A program made the position numbers and the translations under genes. The notes beneath the pieces are model-generated. The model saw only the letters and a program-made list of their open reading frames with translations, was not told where the DNA came from and searched no databases. A stretch of DNA of 7,433 nt. It comes from Candidatus Aminicenantota bacterium. Lineage in GTDB: Bacteria; Acidobacteriota; Aminicenantia; Aminicenantales; Aminicenantaceae. This document shows positions 6,391 through 7,433 of the stretch, piece by piece (positions within the stretch are counted from its first letter, which is position 1; each line of letters opens with the position of its first letter). Location: positions 1 to 7,433 of the forward strand of contig JAUWTR010000070.1 in assembly GCA_030614645.1 (NCBI GenBank), read 5' to 3'.

Positions 6391-7347
6391 ATGACAAAAA
6401 CATTTAACCTTGATCAAATCAAAAAAGCCATGAAAAATATTGATGTGATTAAAATCATCGAAGAGGGATTTATTGCTTATTCCCAGGGAAAAGTGGTTGT
6501 TCCTCCGGTAGGAGAGATGATCTTTGAAGAGCCCCCTGGAGAAACTCATATTAAATATGGTTTCATAAAAAATGACGACTATTATGTTATAAAGATTGCC
6601 AGCGGTTTTTATGGAAATTATAAACTCGATCTGCCGTCAAATTATGGGCTTATGCTTCTGTTTAGCCAGAAGACAGGGTTCCTTTCCTGCATTCTTTTTG
6701 ATGAGGGCTGGCTCACTGCCGTAAGGACAGCTGCTGCAGGGGCTGTAGCTGCCAGGTATCTGGCCCCAAAAAACATAAGACGTATCGGCATATTTGGGGC
6801 TGTAGAACAGGGAAGATTACAATTAGGATATTTAAAAGAAATTGTCGATTGCAGAGATGTGATCGCCTGGGGTGTAAACCAGGAAGAACTTGATGTTTAT
6901 AAAAAAGATATGGAAGTACAGGGTTTTAATATTCAAACCACATTGGAAGCGGATGATATAACTTTAAGCTGTAATTTTATTGTAACCGCCACACCTTCCA
7001 AGAAACCACTGGTGCGCTCAGAACTTATGCTTAAAGGAACTCATATAACGGCAATGGGCTCTGATACTCCGGCAAAGCAGGAGCTTGAGTCAGATATTCT
7101 GCAAAAGGCCGACATTGTGGTAGCAGACAGTTTGAGCCAGTGTAAGCTGCGGGGGGAGATATTCAAGGCATTAGAGGCTGGCGCTATAAAAGCAGAGAAG
7201 CCAGTTGAGCTGGGAAATGTGATCATGAATAAAGAGCTGCAGCGGGGATCGGATGACCAGATCACAGTGGCTGATTTAACGGGGGTAGCAGTCCAGGACT
7301 ATCAGATCTCTAAAGCGGTGTATGAAGAGCTGGGTTATTATTTGTAA
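6391..7347 (+). CDS. Ornithine cyclodeaminase/mu-crystallin family protein (318 aa)
   Basis: This is a cytosolic NAD(P)-dependent enzyme of the OCD/mu-crystallin fold, close to the usual family length of about 320-350 residues. Family members include ornithine cyclodeaminase, alanine dehydrogenase and ketimine reductases, so the substrate is not fixed by homology. The N-terminal substrate half has VVVPPVGEM (35-43), HIKYGFI (53-59), VIKIASGFYGN (66-76) and LTAVRTAAAGAVAARYLAP (108-126). Lys68 and Arg112 sit where the carboxylate-binding Lys and Arg are expected. The Rossmann half has RIGIFGAVEQGRLQLGYL (131-148), TATPSKKPLV (199-208) and GSDTPAKQEL (223-232), with Asp225 in the position of the catalytic Asp. 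The usual GxGxxA/G dinucleotide loop reads G136-A-V-E-Q-G141, so its second glycine is Val138. An active enzyme is likely because the other conserved residues are kept, but this change deserves testing. The next gene starts 28 bp downstream. Confidence 0.9.
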   Translation: MTKTFNLDQIKKAMKNIDVIKIIEEGFIAYSQGKVVVPPVGEMIFEEPPGETHIKYGFIKNDDYYVIKIASGFYGNYKLDLPSNYGLMLLFSQKTGFLSCILFDEGWLTAVRTAAAGAVAARYLAPKNIRRIGIFGAVEQGRLQLGYLKEIVDCRDVIAWGVNQEELDVYKKDMEVQGFNIQTTLEADDITLSCNFIVTATPSKKPLVRSELMLKGTHITAMGSDTPAKQELESDILQKADIVVADSLSQCKLRGEIFKALEAGAIKAEKPVELGNVIMNKELQRGSDDQITVADLTGVAVQDYQISKAVYEELGYYL

Positions 7348-7366
7348 GGGGACCAGCATCCATCTT

Positions 7367-7373
7367 GGAGGAG
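7367..7373 (+). promoter_or_regulatory. Strong Shine-Dalgarno site of the downstream exported-protein gene
   Basis: GGAGGAG lies just ahead of the ATG at 7376; its GGAGG core is four bases from the start codon. It is the strongest ribosome site in the window and the main evidence that the partial reading frame beyond is real. Confidence 0.7.
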
Positions 7374-7375
7374 TA

Positions 7376-7433
7376 ATGAGATTAAGACGTTTCTTGATTG
7401 CGGTATTGGTAATAGCCATAACGTTTTCGGCAT
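7376..7433 (+). CDS. 5' end of a gene for a probable exported or lipoprotein (partial)
   Basis: Only 19 codons are present before the window ends. They read MRLRRFLIAVLVIAITFSA, a basic n-region (RLRR) followed by a hydrophobic core. This is what the start of a Sec signal peptide or lipoprotein signal looks like. No cleavage site, lipobox or mature sequence is visible, so the product cannot be named. It follows the OCD-family gene by 28 bp on the same strand with no terminator between, so the two are probably co-transcribed. A single N-terminal membrane anchor is the main alternative to a cleaved signal. Confidence 0.65.
   Translation, partial: MRLRRFLIAVLVIAITFSA

Noticed and set aside
7041..7265. 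Minus-strand open frame of 74 codons opposite the OCD-family gene
   Set aside because: It is antisense to conserved OCD-family sequence including the catalytic Asp region, with no independent support.

Overview
The window looks like chromosomal DNA from a Gram-negative-type bacterium. The best guess is one of the lineages rich in large MacB/FtsX-type permeases, such as Candidatus Aminicenantes or the Bacteroidota/FCB group. That guess rests only on the style of the 805-residue permease (N-terminus MLKNYLKLALRNMRKYKSYS, C-terminus VDTLRYE) and is not proven. No RNA gene, CRISPR array, insertion sequence or phage gene is visible, and the gene content is mostly ordinary.

Layout. (1) Positions 1-1033, minus strand: a multi-pass acyltransferase-3 family membrane protein whose C-terminus runs off the window. 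(2) Positions 1034-1216: a divergent intergenic region with promoter-like boxes for both sides and a short repeat. (3) Positions 1217-3634, plus strand: a two-module ABC-transporter permease with MacB_PCD and FtsX domains, and no ATPase partner in the window. (4) Positions 3635-3739: a short convergent gap with no clear terminator. (5) Positions 6231 down to 3740, minus strand: two tandem, translationally coupled CNNM/CorC (HlyC/CorC) paralogues of 417 and 412 residues. (6) Positions 6232-6390: a second divergent intergenic region with well-formed promoter boxes for both directions. (7) Positions 6391-7347, plus strand: an ornithine cyclodeaminase/mu-crystallin family protein. It is followed 28 bp later by the start of a signal-peptide-bearing gene (7376 to the window end), probably in the same operon.

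The transcription units are four: a minus-strand acyltransferase; a plus-strand permease; a minus-strand CNNM pair probably involved in Mg2+/divalent-cation efflux and joined by a TAATG stop/start overlap; and a plus-strand OCD-family gene plus an exported protein. No shared pathway links these units.

The points most worth a second look are four. A 13-bp repeat brackets the permease gene and looks like the remnant 3' end of a lost tandem paralogue. The predicted promoter of the CNNM operon lies so close to the start codon that the mRNA would be nearly leaderless. The Rossmann glycine motif of the OCD-family protein carries a Gly-to-Val change. The two CNNM paralogues have diverged at conserved membrane and CBS positions. 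I did not find a convincing new biological system here.
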